Assembly (NCBI GenBank): GCA_014155875.1
Contig: JACEFZ010017671.1
Coordinates: 341,001-405,000 of the forward strand
Length of the DNA: 64,000 bases
Direction: 5' to 3'
Origin: Cepaea nemoralis
Taxonomy: Eukaryota; Mollusca; Gastropoda; Stylommatophora; Helicidae
Shown here: positions 23,600 to 35,177 of the stretch, one piece after another
How positions within the stretch are numbered: the first letter of the stretch is position 1
Layout of the letters: each line of letters begins with the position of its first letter
The notes under the pieces: model-generated
The model's input: the letters and a program-made list of their open reading frames with translations, nothing else
What the model was told of the DNA's origin: nothing
Database searches by the model: none
Program-made: the position numbers and the translations under genes

Positions 23600-23852
23600 T
23601 TGTGTTCCGTGGCGAAGAGATTACTGACGCAGTTCGTAATCTCGCATACCGCGTTCGAAACACAGCTGAGGGCGATTTGGCAGTACATAGCCTAGCGTTG
23701 GTATTTTATGAAACAGTATGGGTGCCGGTTGTTCAGAAAGCAAAGGCAAACTACTAAACGTAAACTTGCTCAGAAATCACGAACAGCCAAAAAAAATGTT
23801 GGGGTTGACTACTACGTCCTGTAAAGAATATGCAGCTAACTTTGTTTAACAC
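23600..23852 (+). mobile_element. SINE-A copy
   Basis: Head TTCCGTGGCGAAGAGATTAC and GCGTTCGAAACACAGCTGAG; body GGCGATTTGGCAG, GTATGGGTGCCGGTTGTTCA, AAACTTGCTCAGAAATCACG; end GTCCTGTAAAGAATATGCAG. Bases 23853-24139 show no gene. Confidence 0.78.
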
Positions 23853-24139
23853 CCCTCTAACATATCCAGAAAGCACTGGCTTTTGGTCAGCCTGCTAACT
23901 TCTTGTGCACGTCAATTTATCTTAGTTTGACATGAGGGAATAATTGTACATTCTGTTTCTCTGTTTGCTTTTTCCATTCTATTTCATTCTACCAATACCA
24001 GTTCAAACCTAGAAGAGAAGCTCCAGGCTCATATTAATAATCCTGTGACCACTTCAGCCTCATTTCGAATATTGATTTGAAAAGGACTGTTGTCCAAAGA
24101 GGGTAATGGTTATCTGTTTCCTGCTCTCTGTCTACTTTT

Positions 24140-24350
24140 ATAAGACCCCATGACGGAATGGATAGAAGAACTCATTCTTAAACTTTCGGTGTGCTGACCC
24201 GAGGTAGTCGGAAGTCGGAGTGGGTTCCCTGAGGGGGAGGGACACTGGTAATAGGGAAAGCTCATCCACACCCAAAATTCAGTCCAGTGCTACTAGTCGT
24301 AGCGTGTATTGTCTACGCTTGAGCTCAACACAAAAAAAGCTCGTCTCTTG
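24140..24350 (+). mobile_element. SINE-B copy
   Basis: Head GGAATGGATAGAAGAACTCA and TCTTAAACTTTCGGTGTGCT match the SINE-B head at 32252; body GAAGTCGGAGTGGGTTCC, ACTGGTAATAGGGAAAGCTC, CAGTCCAGTGCTACTAG, CTACGCTTGAGCTCAACA. The B box is eroded. Confidence 0.72.
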
Positions 24351-24419
24351 CTATGTATCTGACCCCAGCCTACTTCACCACCCTCTCTCACTGCTATCTT
24401 TATGTCTATATGTCACTAA

Positions 24420-24532
<113 letters not shown>

Positions 24533-24852
24533 ATCCTCATTGAGCTATCAAACATACTGAAGTAAGTGACGTCACCAAGACACTGATCCGCCATTGAAAT
24601 CCGCCATCATAGCCGGAACTCGCCGATGCAAATTTATTGCCAGGAATTTTGCCACAGGTATGCCAAATGATGTTAAGAGCCATCAGGCTTCTGGCGGTGC
24701 CATGCATTTCCGGCTCCGAGTGCCGCTTGTAATAGACGCATACATGTTGGCCAGTTTGTCTTAGCCTCCTGTTATTATGGAACCATACTACCTCATGTAT
24801 ATGGCGTTGAGATAGGCAAAGATAGCATGTCATCTGGAAATGTCATGTTCTA

Positions 24853-24909
<57 letters not shown>

Positions 24910-24928
24910 GCCTGCCTGCCTGCCTGCC

Positions 24929-25025
<97 letters not shown>

Positions 25026-25032
25026 GCCTGCC

Positions 25033-25073
<41 letters not shown>

Positions 25074-25080
25074 GCCTGCC

Positions 25081-25112
<32 letters not shown>
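24853..25112. repeat. (TCTG)n / (CCTG)n microsatellite
   Basis: 260 bases of tetranucleotide repeat with three CCTG blocks. Frames in both directions are artefacts. Confidence 0.97.
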
Positions 25113-25315
25113 ACTGGCACACATTGAAGAAAGTCGTGTGCCTGTCTAAAGTGTCGCGTGTAGAAGTGTTTCTGTGAACTGGGCTAAAACTACTCTCACG
25201 ATGTACAGCCGTTATCGTCCTCTCTGTTTCCTTCTTCCTTCCCCGCTCCTCCCCTCCCCCACCCAACTTCCTTATACCAAATCACACCGAGTTCAACTAC
25301 CATATTGAAAAATGT

Positions 25316-25545
25316 TTTGCATATCCTTTACAGGACAACATCAGCATCTTTCAGTTGTATGTTGATTTCTTGGCAAGATTACGCTCAGTAGTTTGCCATT
25401 GTTTTCTGAGCGGCCGGCTCACATACCCTGTAAGTTACCGACCCGATTCGAACCACTGCTGATTCTCACCGTCGTCACGTTACTTACGAGAGTATACGAG
25501 ATTACGTAGAAAGATCGCTAACCTCTAAGCCAGGAAGCCGGCACC
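25316..25545 (-). mobile_element. SINE-A copy
   Basis: Minus-strand copy; on plus: TTTGCATATCCTTTACAGGA at the 3' end, GGCAAGATTACGCTCAGTAG, TGAGCGGCCGGCTCACATAC, GATTCGAACCACTGCTG (B box) and CTTACGAGAGTATACGAGAT. Confidence 0.8.
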
Positions 25546-25561
25546 ATATTGAGCATGTCAT

Positions 25562-25735
25562 AATCTTCTTCTTCTTCTTCTTCTTCTTCTTCTTCTTCTT
25601 CTTCTTCTTCTTCTTCTTCTTCTTCTTCTGCTCCTCCTCCTCTTCCGTCCTTCCTTACTTCCTTCCTTCCTTCCCGCCAGCCCGCCCGCCCGCCGTCCGT
25701 CCGTCCGTCCGTCTGACTATTTTGTTTTTTTTCTG
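25562..25735. repeat. (CTT)n and related pyrimidine tract
   Basis: About 70 bases of CTT, then CCTT and CGTC/CCGT tetranucleotide blocks. A poly-C run follows at 25854-25882. Bases 25883-26340 show no gene. Confidence 0.92.
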
Positions 25736-26335
25736 TTCTGCTTCATCATCACCATCGTGATCACCCTCATCATCGGCATCATCTCCTCCTCCCATAATCT
25801 TATAATCTTCATCCTCAACACTCAGTAAGCGTGGGTCATCGCGTCTCGCCGCAACCCCCCCCCCCCCCCCCCCCCACCCCCCGGGCTGGCTGTTTTCAGT
25901 GAGAACGGCTTAAAATTTCTATGACGTCATTAATATCCAAGGGAGACAACGGAAAATCAATAACCATAACTCTTGCTCTTTAATGTACATAGAGACAGCG
26001 AACTGGGTCTTTGACGCGCGCGTGCCTAGACAAAGCCTAACATTAGCAGCCTTGTTCACAGAAGAAAATGGGCCAAGTCTCTGTCAATATCCTGCTAGAA
26101 TGTTCTAGCAGTCTGGGCACTCTCCCGTGTTGTAACCCTAGCCATGGACATTCAACCTGGGGCCCGCTAAGTGGTTGTATTCATCAGTTAGTCGGATGTT
26201 GATGCCATTCATTTATGTGTTCGTTCGTTCGTTCGCTCATTGAATCATTCATTCCCAGCATTTACATGTCTTCCTTCGTGTCATGATTCAGCTACGTAAC
26301 GTGTTTTTGAACTTGTAGTACAAGAATTAATGGAT

Positions 26336-26340
<5 letters not shown>

Positions 26341-26431
<91 letters not shown>
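26341..26431. repeat. (CT)n microsatellite
   Basis: About 90 bases of pure CT. Confidence 0.97.
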
Positions 26432-26433
<2 letters not shown>

Positions 26434-26444
26434 TCTGTACTTTT

Positions 26445-26690
26445 GTTTTGCATATCGTATTTACAGGACATTGCAGTCAACGCCAGCATTTTTCAGCTGC
26501 TGTTGATGTCTTGGCAAGTTTTACGTTCAGTAGTTTACCATTGCTTTCTGAACGACCGGCTCACATACCTTTTTCGTAAGAAATCAACGCGACGCGATCC
26601 GCTGCCGAAATCTCGCGCAGCTGTGGTTCGTACGAACAGCGTCCTTAATCCCTTGGCCAGGGAGACAGGAGTAATCTGGATGGCTGCGGA
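26445..26690 (-). mobile_element. SINE-A copy with alternative head
   Basis: Body as in other SINE-A copies (CAGTAGTTTACCATTGCTTT and GAACGACCGGCTCACATACC on plus) but the head reads GCCAAGGGATTAAGGACGCT on minus, with a CGTACGAACC B-box-like site. One of several head variants on a common body. Confidence 0.72.
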
Positions 26691-26892
26691 AATATGGACA
26701 TTGACTAACGAAATTATGACAAGAATCATCTTCAATTTAATATACGAATTGTGGCTGACTCGGTCACTGGGTTATTAATCTGAGCCTGGCGATGGACCCT
26801 TACATAACCTTCTTCTGGGGTTGAACGGGGTAGGCTAATTGTAGAATAGAGAAAAATAAAACGTGTGAAATACAGCAATGAGCCTGATGTGA

Positions 26893-27065
26893 GAAAGTTT
26901 TAGACAATTGAATTGAATTGAATTGAACTTTATTTTAAAAGGGTTACAAATTGGGCACATAGGCCCGTCTTACATTCTGTCCTTCCAATCACTCATCTTT
27001 CGTTCATCAACAGTGCATGAGACATTCACGTAGGAAAAAAGACAAGAGAAGCAGAGGTGGACAAT
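26893..27065 (-). mobile_element. LINE/SINE 3' end with (TTCAA)n tail
   Basis: Shares with 27296-27440 GAACTTTATT, CCGTCTTACATTC, CTTCCAATCACTCATCTTTC and CATTCACGTA-type segments. The minus strand would end AATAAAGTTCAATTCAATTC, a short-repeat tail. The autonomous partner is not identified. Confidence 0.6.
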
Positions 27066-27184
27066 GGAATGTGTAGACGGAATGTTTAAAGAAATGGACT
27101 GTAAATAATATCAGCTCTATCAGATAACAGAGAGGGATGGCAGATAACAGAGAGGGTTGGAGAATCACCAAGGCTATTATCCGC

Positions 27185-27300
27185 CTCAGACAAGGCAGAA
27201 GAGGAAGAGGAGGAGGAGGGTGAGAAGAAAGAAGAAGTAGAGGAGGAGAATGAGAAGGAAGAAGAAGAAGCAGAGGAGTTGGATAAGATTGAAGATGAAA
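27185..27300. repeat. GA-rich simple tract
   Basis: GAAGAGGAGGAGGA-type purine run; the serine-rich minus frame is spurious. Confidence 0.8.
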
Positions 27301-27440
27301 GAACCAACGAAAGAACGAACTTTATTATTAAACCGTCACAAATTGTGCACACATGTCTGTCTTACATTCGGCCCTTCAATTCACTCATCTTTCATATATC
27401 AATTATCTATTGTGCTTGTTAAATTCACATACCAATATAA
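27296..27440 (-). mobile_element. Second copy of the 26893 repeat
   Basis: GAACTTTATTATTAAACCGT, GTCTTACATTCGGCCCTTCA, CACTCATCTTTC and TTCACATACC align with the copy 400 bases away. Bases 27441-27790 show nothing recognised. Confidence 0.6.
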
Positions 27441-27794
27441 TTGTCATCTGAATGCTGTGAACATAAACAATGCACATTAACATGTATTATGAAACAGACA
27501 TACACGCACACATATATATATATAGACATTCACTCATGCAAAAACACAGAGGAAGACGGCGAGGTGGATGTCAAGCAACCTTGGTTAGTATATCCTGTTC
27601 AACCCTAGGATGTGCAAGAATGTTTCGATATCATGCAATATCTCCCCTTAACCCTACGATGTCCAGATAATGGAAGCCTTATGTAGTGTCTCTTGACCTT
27701 TGGATGTGTGGGTGATATTTTAACAATTCATTTAGTGAAAGTGTATTCTCTGCGAATTACAATGGGAACGTACTAACTTTGTTTTAAAATGTCA

Positions 27795-28245
27795 GAGTTC
27801 GGCATTTTCTCCCCTTGCCCATTCAATATCTATACAGAAAATGCAATTAAAAAACATCAGACATGATTAGACCAGTTGCAATTTTGTTTAATTCATAATT
27901 GGGGGAAATCAAATTCTCAGATACGCCGGTGACACGCCAATCCTCTCCAACAGTGCTAAAAGATTACAAGAGTTTAATCCTGTCGTCTAATGACACAGTG
28001 AAGATCAACCCGTTTTCTGAATTTAATTAAAACAAAACATTATGTCTACAGAGAAGAAGAAATTAAAATTTAACAGTGAAGAAATTCATAGATTTCGAAT
28101 ATCTTGGCCGCATAATTACAACAATCTCCGGTGTTCAAATGACGTCAGATATAGACTGACCAAATCTATGCAGAGATTAAACAGTACTAAAAGCCCATGC
28201 TACAGCACCAGCAAACAAATTAAAGTATCTTTTTGAGGGCATACA
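27795..28245 (+). pseudogene. Decayed reverse transcriptase fragment
   Basis: Across shifted frames one can read a C-terminal RT track: SPCPFNIYTENAI, then a GGNQILRYAGDT-like site in place of YADD, NLNKTK, and FEYLGRIITT. Many stops. It lies just upstream of an RNase H remnant in the same orientation, but RTE and RNase H families usually differ, so one ancestral element is not certain. Confidence 0.6.
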
Positions 28246-28439
28246 TCTTTCCTGGGGCAACATGCGGATGTTAATCATTGACCATTTTACAGTCATTAAA
28301 GTGGATATCTCAGGCAGAAGATACTATCAGAGAAGTGTGCACACTTGAGTAGATTGGCAGTGGCAATGAGTGTGTACCGAATAGAAAGAAATTCAGACTT
28401 GTGTGGGGTTATAATCTCACTGGACCGTGAGTGTTGGGA

Positions 28440-29131
28440 GTGGCCAGCAGGCGCTACGGAGCCGAAATTCAGCAATAAATTTATGACTACTCGTCCTGGC
28501 GATGTGATGATCTATGTCGATGGCTCTGTGTTAAAAGGCAATAAAAAGTGCCTGGAGATTCATAATAAAAGAAAATTTCCGGTGTTTAGTAAAGGAAAGT
28601 TTGGCATATGACACCACAATCTCACGTCTGAGAATACAGGTGGAGGTGGTTACTGCAGCTTTCCGCTGGCTGGAGAACAAACTGTATACACGTGTTGTGA
28701 TTGTAAACTGACTCACAAAGCATGCTGGCAAAGGTGAAGACTGGCATGCTTCATGCAGAATGGCTTGCATCGATTCAGAGGTCGCGGGTTGTGAGCATTC
28801 GCTGGATCTTTTCTACAGGACATTCTGGTGTGGTTGGAAATAAACACGCAGACAGATTGGCTGGTGCTGCATCATTAAGGTGTGATGTGATGCAAGATAA
28901 GGCACATGTGACGAAGGCTCTATAGGAGAAAGTGAGCAATGCAGAAGAACAGATAGACTATCATGGTCTAGAGAGAATGTGGCAGCAGGGTATGTTCATA
29001 TAAGCAGATTACAACGGGCACTATTAATTTTGGTACTCTACGCTGGCTGCCGAAGATGAGGACTTAGTGCTTATGGTATTGCCCCGAGTGCAGTGATGTC
29101 GGTTCTTGACTCAACTCAACTCAACTCAACG
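28440..29131 (+). pseudogene. Non-LTR family E, RNase H domain and 3' end
   Basis: MIYVDGSVLKG holds the first catalytic aspartate of RNase H. FSTGHSGVVGNKHADRLAGAA (split here only by reading) is the later conserved histidine/aspartate block, at about 28810-28880. The C-terminus approaches a cysteine-rich CP.CSDVG motif near 29090, followed by a TCAAC repeat tail (29105-29131). A frameshift at about 28560 and several stops break it. RNase H removes the RNA strand after reverse transcription in I-superfamily LINEs. Paralogues: 31845, 56230. Confidence 0.75.
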
Positions 29132-29304
29132 CAGTCCTTAAAGAAGAAACCAGGATCTTCAGAACTGAACTTTTAAAGACTAATTCTTTGAATACCGTGG
29201 ATCAAGGAGAGTAAAGGCCTTGACATTCAACGAGATGTTAACATCGACGTAAACTAGGTCATTAACAGCATCATGCCTTGAAAACTGAAATAATATTATT
29301 ATCA

Positions 29305-29890
29305 TTTTGAAGTGCCCAGCTGGAGCTGCCTTAGACGTTCAATCATCTCCACAGATCGGGGTCTTTGGTGTCCTGCTGATGATATTCCCCCATGTCACTG
29401 TCTCAGTCCATCCAGCAGTACATGTATTTATCTTGGTCTTCCTCTGCCTCTCTTCCCCTTGATCATTTCAGTTTCACGATGTTTTCCAATGCCTCTCTTC
29501 CCATCACATAACCACATAAAGTTGTTTGTCTCTTTCTTATTGTTGTATATAACTTCTAGTTTCATTAGCCTCTTTCAGGCAATCGTCGTTAGTTACTCTG
29601 GCAGTCCAAGGAATTCGCAACATTCATCTTAGGAACCACATCTCTGTTGCTTCCACCTTTTTCCTAATTTGTTCATTTACACTCCAAAATTCAATGCCAA
29701 ACAATAAAACAGGTTCTATATAGCACTTCAGTAACTTCTTTCTTCATACAATGATAACTTATTGCAAACGATACTTTTTTTTTTAATGCAGCTTTTGCTT
29801 ACCTTATTCTGTTCTTAATCTTTGTTGTGCATCTTCCATATGATATTATAATTGCCCCTGGGCATTTACAATTATCCACGTGTTTAATAT
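29305..29890 (-). pseudogene. RTE-like family B, 3' fragment
   Basis: Nucleotide match to 3205-3760: GTTAGTTACTCTGGCAGTCC, AAGGAATTCGCAACATTC, TCATTTACACTCCAAAATTC. It ends in RT-proximal sequence; about 580 bases survive with scattered deletions. Confidence 0.8.
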
Positions 29891-29939
29891 AGCCATATTA
29901 AACGTCACATTACAACATTCTGGTAAGGACGTGCAGCTA

Positions 29940-30195
29940 ACTTGGGTGAAGTCTGACGTTTTCCCAAGCAGCAGTCATGCAAATTGCGTGAAGTCTGACA
30001 TTTTCCCAAACTAGTCATGTAAATATGAGTGAAGTCTGAAGTTTTCCCAAGCAGTAGACATATAAACTTGAGGGAAGTCTGAAGTTTTCCCAAGCAGTAG
30101 ACATATAAACTTGAGGGAAGTCTGAAGTTTTCCCAAGCAGTAGTCATGTAAATGTGATTGAAATATGACGTTTTCCCCAAACAGCAGTCATGTAA
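29940..30195. repeat. About 50-bp minisatellite, 5-6 copies
   Basis: Units carry GAAGTCTGAAGTTTTCCCAA, GCAGTAGACATATAAACTTG and close variants. Two central copies are identical. Confidence 0.88.
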
Positions 30196-30204
30196 ACAGA
30201 TAAT

Positions 30205-30365
30205 ACATACTATAAACTAGTGTGACACAACCCATGGGTAATTAAATAGTTTGACATATCCCATAGTAAAAAACTATTGTGATACATCTCATATATAAAC
30301 TATTGTGACAGATCTCATAAATAATAAACCATTGTGACACATCGCATAGATAATAAACTATTGTA
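30205..30365. repeat. About 40-bp minisatellite, 4 copies
   Basis: Units contain AAACTATTGTGACACATC and CATAGATAATA variants. It directly follows the 50-bp array with no intervening unique DNA. Confidence 0.8.
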
Positions 30366-30471
30366 CCATGGTTCCGTCGCCCTGCTACTGAGTGAGTACG
30401 TGACGCAACAATGTGAGCTGCGAAATTCGTATGGAATGCTTGTACGTCTGTCCACTGTTGTTTGTAGCGTG
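30366..30471 (+). repeat. Dispersed repeat, copy 2
   Basis: Match to the reverse complement of 1-101 (see that entry). The right boundary runs into SINE-C sequence. Confidence 0.7.
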
Positions 30472-30499
30472 AACTGCATGTTCGGAACAATGGCGACCG

Positions 30500-30690
30500 G
30501 CTGCCGCTGAATTGACTGGTTTGCCTTTTCGGTTCACGAGTGCATTGCTCAGGATACTCTCGGGAGCCGTCGCTGGAGCTACGGAGTTCGTGCTTTGTGC
30601 GGCGCCTTTGACGGGTCGCCCTGCGAAAAGAGACAGAGCCATATGGGATAAAACCTCAGTAAAGGAAGTCTTTCTGGTGAATGCCAATTC
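30500..30690 (+). mobile_element. SINE-C, head missing
   Basis: TTTTCGGTTCACGAGTGCAT, CCGTCGCTGGAGCTACGGAG, TTCGTGCTTTGTGCGGCGCC, AAAGAGACAGAGCCATATGG, GATAAAACC. Bases 30691-31486 hold no gene I can recognise. Confidence 0.75.
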
Positions 30691-31486
30691 CATCGACGAG
30701 GAACTGTATTTTTCGTGGAGGACTTTTGTGTTGGCATTCTTGCGACGGTATTATGCACAGTGTACCTGTGCGGGCTGTTGGCTTGCCGAGACTCCTGTCT
30801 TTTCAACTTTTCACATTGGGCAGTGATGAGCATTTTGTGTGATATTCACTGGCACAGGAACTGAGCATAATGGGGACGACCCGTTGCCGTAAATTTGAAA
30901 CCGTGACTAACTGAAGGGTATGTAATATCGAACAATACACGATCCATTTTGCCAGTGGGCGGTTGCAAAGAATGGAAGCAGAAAGAAACGAAGGAATAAA
31001 TATATATAAATATAATATATTATTTAACATTGTGTATTCGCATGTTGTTGTTCGGCTGCAGGAAAGAAAAAAAAAAGAATTGCACGAACATTTATATGCA
31101 CACTTATACTAATGAACAAATGTTTGATTTATATTGAATGGATAGAAATAGAAAAGCTTGGGAGTAAAAATCATGCGCAAGAATTCAATTGAACTGGGAA
31201 AATTTATGTTGAAAAGGAGAAAATTGGCAAAGGAGGGATTGTATAATAAAATAAAATAAAATATAACCGTGAGCAGAGCAAATGTATGTTGCGGAATTAA
31301 TGAAAGAAAAAAATCTCGAATGAATAAACATACACATGTAATAAGCAAAATGCAAAGATGAAGGGGTTACCGAAGAGCTGATCGAGCAGTTAACGCAATG
31401 TAACGTTGAACACTAGAAGCTGTCTTCGTGTCAACAGAAGTTATATAGAGAAGAACAAGAACATCATTTTAAATTACACCAGAAAA

Positions 31487-31661
31487 TATAGGGTATATTT
31501 TTAATGACTGTGCAGGTTTTGAAAATATTGCCGTTCCATCTTGTGTATTTACCTACTGTGGAGTGCATGCAACACAATGCAACATGATAGATAAAGGCAA
31601 AATTTGGAACGGCAGTATTTTGGAAAACTGCACAGTCATGAAAAATACACCGTGTACTATA
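31487..31661. mobile_element. Foldback MITE, copy 1
   Basis: Long imperfect inverted repeats of about 50 bases: ATAGGGTATATTTTTAATGA ... ATATTGCCGTTCCA at the left and the complement of these at 31605-31661, around a ~60-bp centre. TA dinucleotides flank it. No coding capacity. A second copy lies at 52605-52764. Confidence 0.85.
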
Positions 31662-31844
31662 CATGATAACATATGGACTCATTTACACGCCATGAGAGAT
31701 AGTGGGTGTATAGTCCTTGCCTTATATATTCCAGACAGGGCGGCCGCCTACACTTCTCACAACATTTTCTCGTATCCATTTGAAGGCTGGGTAGACCCAT
31801 GTCAGTGCAAAAACACACATGGTTATGCTAACTAAGGTTAGAAC

Positions 31845-32235
31845 AGTCGAGTTGAGTTGAGCTAAAAACCGACGTCACTGCACTCAGGACATTCCCATAT
31901 GCGTTCCATCCCCTTGTTCAACAGCCAGCGAAGAGTCACACTACTAATCGTTCCCACCAGTATCTGATTGAAAGTTCTCCTGGTCTTCCCTGTTTTGAGA
32001 TTCTACCAGAACCCATGCCAATCCCTGGAAATCTCATCCTTTCCACGTACGGATTCCTCCACCTTCTCCACCTAGTCCAAGAGGCGCACGACTAACTCTC
32101 CCTTGTCCTTACGTTATCGGCCATAATGACAAGATGGGCAGGCAGACATGCTAGTCACTGCTCTACTGCAACTCCTGGATATACAGTCAGCAAAGGATTC
32201 GTGTACACGGCTGAAGGCGCAGTAGACACACTGTG
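31845..32235 (-). pseudogene. Non-LTR family E, 3' end
   Basis: The minus strand ends TLRWLLNKGMERIWECPECS then DVGF and stop, i.e. a C-terminal C-x2-C motif, then a CTCAACTCAACTC tail. Upstream coding is short and decayed. Same family as 28440 and 56230. Confidence 0.72.
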
Positions 32236-32251
32236 CTAGAAACATTAATGC

Positions 32252-32560
32252 AGGTCAGCGTGGCCGAATGGATAAGAGAGCTGGCTCTTAAACTTCCGGT
32301 GTTCTTATGCCGAGATAGCGGGTTAGGCCCCTACATTGGTCAGTTGGACTAAAATATTGACTTCCCGTCCTTGACATGGAGGCGTAAATTATAGGTACCT
32401 CAGAAGTCCGAGTGGGGCTGTCTGATGGCGAGGGACACTGGTAATAGGGAAAGCTAATCCACACACACAAATCAGTCCGGTGCACTAGAAATAGTAGCAC
32501 GTTTATTTACTACGCTTGAGTTCAACAACGAGCGAACGCACACACACAAATAAATAAATA
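32252..32560 (+). mobile_element. SINE-B, most complete copy
   Basis: tRNA-like head with A box TGGCCGAATGG and an eroded B-box region GCGGGTTAGGCC. Body landmarks: GTCAGTTGGACTAAAATATT, GAAGTCCGAGTGGGGCTG, CACTGGTAATAGGGAAAGCT, CTACGCTTGAGTTCAACA. The head includes GGCTCTTAAACTTCCGG, shared with 24140 and 49085. Confidence 0.78.
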
Positions 32561-32719
32561 AATAAAATAACAGAAGAAACACTTGTAAGACCAGTGGGCG
32601 CTGGCTGGGTTTTGTGATCTGTATCTCGCCGGCCATTTTTACTTCCCCATACATGCCTTGGTACCATTTTAGGATGGACCGACGTGGGAACCCAGATCAA
32701 TTTTAAATATCACAACACA

Positions 32720-33020
32720 CCCCGATGCGGATCCACGCCAGAGCCACCGGGCCAGGAAGCGGGTGCCTGGCCAGCAGGCTACCTCATCCCCACTTAAAAG
32801 TCGGCAGGGTTGATTTCATTACACCGGGTTTTATCCCATATGGCTCAGTCTCTTTCCGCAGCGTGGAAAGCGTCACACAAAGCACGAACTCTGTAGCTCC
32901 AGCGACGACCGTCAGGAGTCTCCGAAAAAATGCGCTCGTGAGCCGAAGGACGCGGCCCGGAATCGAACCAACAACATTCGGAGCCCGAGTCAGACGGCTT
33001 GACCACTTCGCCACAGAAGA
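32720..33020 (-). mobile_element. SINE-C, full-length copy
   Basis: On the minus strand: A box TGGCGAAGTGG (33003-33013), B box GGTTCGATTCC (32961-32971), then CACGAGCGCATTTTTTCGGA, GTCGTCGCTGGAGCTAC, GAAAGAGACTGAGCCATATG and a 3' segment ending in GGTGGCTCTGGCGTGGATCC. About 300 bases, a typical SINE length. Confidence 0.82.
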
Positions 33021-33426
33021 CAGTAATGAACAATTCGCATGCCTTGTTTGTTCAGTGTCTGGACTCGTCAAATAACGTAACAAGATAGATGGCTCTAGAA
33101 CAGCACACACACGTATACCTTTCAATCGTTGAGTTTTCTGCCCGTCTACAAGAGAGAAACGGGAAGAAAGGACGGGGAGGCAGCGAACTTGCGTGGACAA
33201 ACAGGACACATGTAATATTGAACACCCGGTAAGACATACTTGTGACCGCCAAGACCTTGCCCTCTGGGTGATTACTACGCTTCGCGCATGCGCTGTTGTT
33301 CGCACTTCCATCTGAAACCCGTTTCCGGGCGGACATTGTGGTGATGATTTGTGATGTTATATTTGGTTGGTCATTCTGAATTAATTGCTGTCGTGTGGCT
33401 GATTTTCTCTTCATTGTCATTATCAG

Positions 33427-33708
<282 letters not shown>

Positions 33709-34155
33709 TCTAGAATATCAGTTTTCACGTCACGACAAACACATTACTTCCCCCTCCTTTACCCAGCCCCTCTCTCCCTCCTTTGTCTGTGTGTCTCCCT
33801 GTCTTGTACTCGCCCGGTCCGACAAATAACACAACTCCATTGCCCATATTGCCGTAGGCTGTGAAGTGATAGGACTCAACACCTACCCAGCCACAACGTT
33901 AAGATGTGCGGTGACCAGCACCTGCCTCCCTCTTTCTCCTTCCATCTGCCGTTTATATTGTTTTCTGTCTGGATCTCTATTCTATACGTGTCTCACCCTC
34001 ATTGTCCATTACTGCCTCTCACGCTATCTTTGTCTACATTTCTCATTTTGTATATACTTTCTATCGCTGTATCCACTCTCTATACATGCACGCCATTTTA
34101 TTGCATTTCTCTGCTGCTTACTACGTTTGAATAACGAAGACACAAACAATAGATT

Positions 34156-34200
34156 GCACGATTTATTGCCTGGCATATTTCGCTTCATCTCGTCAGGTAC
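34156..34200 (-). ncRNA. Hammerhead-like core in Penelope 3' region, copy 1
   Basis: On the minus strand: GTAC, then CTGACGA (34190-34196), GATGAAGC, GAAA (34178-34181), a segment able to fold UGC-CAG-GCA, then AUC and GTGC. GUAC can pair with GUGC to close helix I, and AUC fits the NUH cleavage triplet. Helix II has little pairing. Hammerheads are known in Penelope-like elements; whether this copy is active is doubtful. Confidence 0.5.
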
Positions 34201-34379
34201 ATACTGCAGAAATCACACAACTTACGTGAATTAACTAGATAAATCCTTCAAGTTGAAATATACACATATTCGCACAGTAGTGTCACTTATCTACCACGGT
34301 CATTTTAAGCTGACTAACATGTCTTTCTGTTTGCACAATTCTGGCTTGCGTTGATAGATCATAATTGCTTCTGCAAATT

Positions 34380-35177
34380 TTAACAAGCGAGTATTTTGTG
34401 TATTAAACAACACGCGAAATGCAGTGTCTCTGGCCACCACATGGCCACTTTCGACAATGTGCCTCCCGATGAAGACGCCGGGAGCTTCCGGTGTATCGGC
34501 CCCACGAGGCTAGCATCTCCTGTGTGTTGTATCTTGTTGACCCATTGAGGTATGTGTTCTGACACCCGTTTGTTAAGCTGTCTCTCTGTTCTACCAATGT
34601 AAACGGCCTGACATCTACATGTGAAGTGGTAAATACAATTGTTTGTGGCGTACAGAGGAACAGGCTCTTTGACTGCTGGTGTAGGAATCGGTACGGTTTT
34701 ATATCTAATGACTGGAGTTGCCGCACAGAATGTTCGGCCTACTGCTGTAGTAAGCCGGTCTTGTAGACGTTGCATTACGTCATCCCCTCGAAAGGTTAGC
34801 TGGATGAATACCTTGAGTTTAGGGACTGTAGTTACGTCTGCTTTGGGTTTGGGCTGTTGGCAGTGGCGCTTTATAAATCCTGTGGAGTACCCATTCAGGT
34901 TTAAGACATTCTTCAGAGTTTCAAATTCCTCTGTCAGTGTGTCCTGGGTGCATATCTTTCTAGCACGGTCAAACAAGGTCCGTACTATGCCCCGTTTGTA
35001 CTGGACAGGTGTGAAGCTCTGAAAATTTAGGTTTTGGCCAGTCCATGTTCCTTTGCGATACACCGATCTTTGAATTGTGCCGTCTGCTCTACGTCTCATT
35101 AGAATATCTAGGAACGGTAACGCTTCGTTGTGTTCGTGTTCCATAGATAGAGAGATGTTTTTATGCGTCTTGTTCAT
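34380..35177 (-). pseudogene. Penelope-like RT C-terminus plus GIY-YIG endonuclease
   Basis: 265 residues open: MNKTHKNISLSMEHEHNEAL, LPFLDILMRR, RGIVRTLFDRARKI, and near residues 170-215 the CIYHFTCRCQAVYIGRTERQ block followed by LNKRVSEH, which is the Penelope-type GIY-YIG signature with its Cys-x-Cys feature. In this family the endonuclease is thought to nick target DNA for primed reverse transcription. After WVNKIQHTGDASLV a shift moves the true frame; the tail reads MRQLQ... in another frame. Confidence 0.88.

Noticed and set aside
24827..25177. Cys/Leu/Ser frames over TCTG repeat
   Set aside because: Pure tetranucleotide microsatellite.
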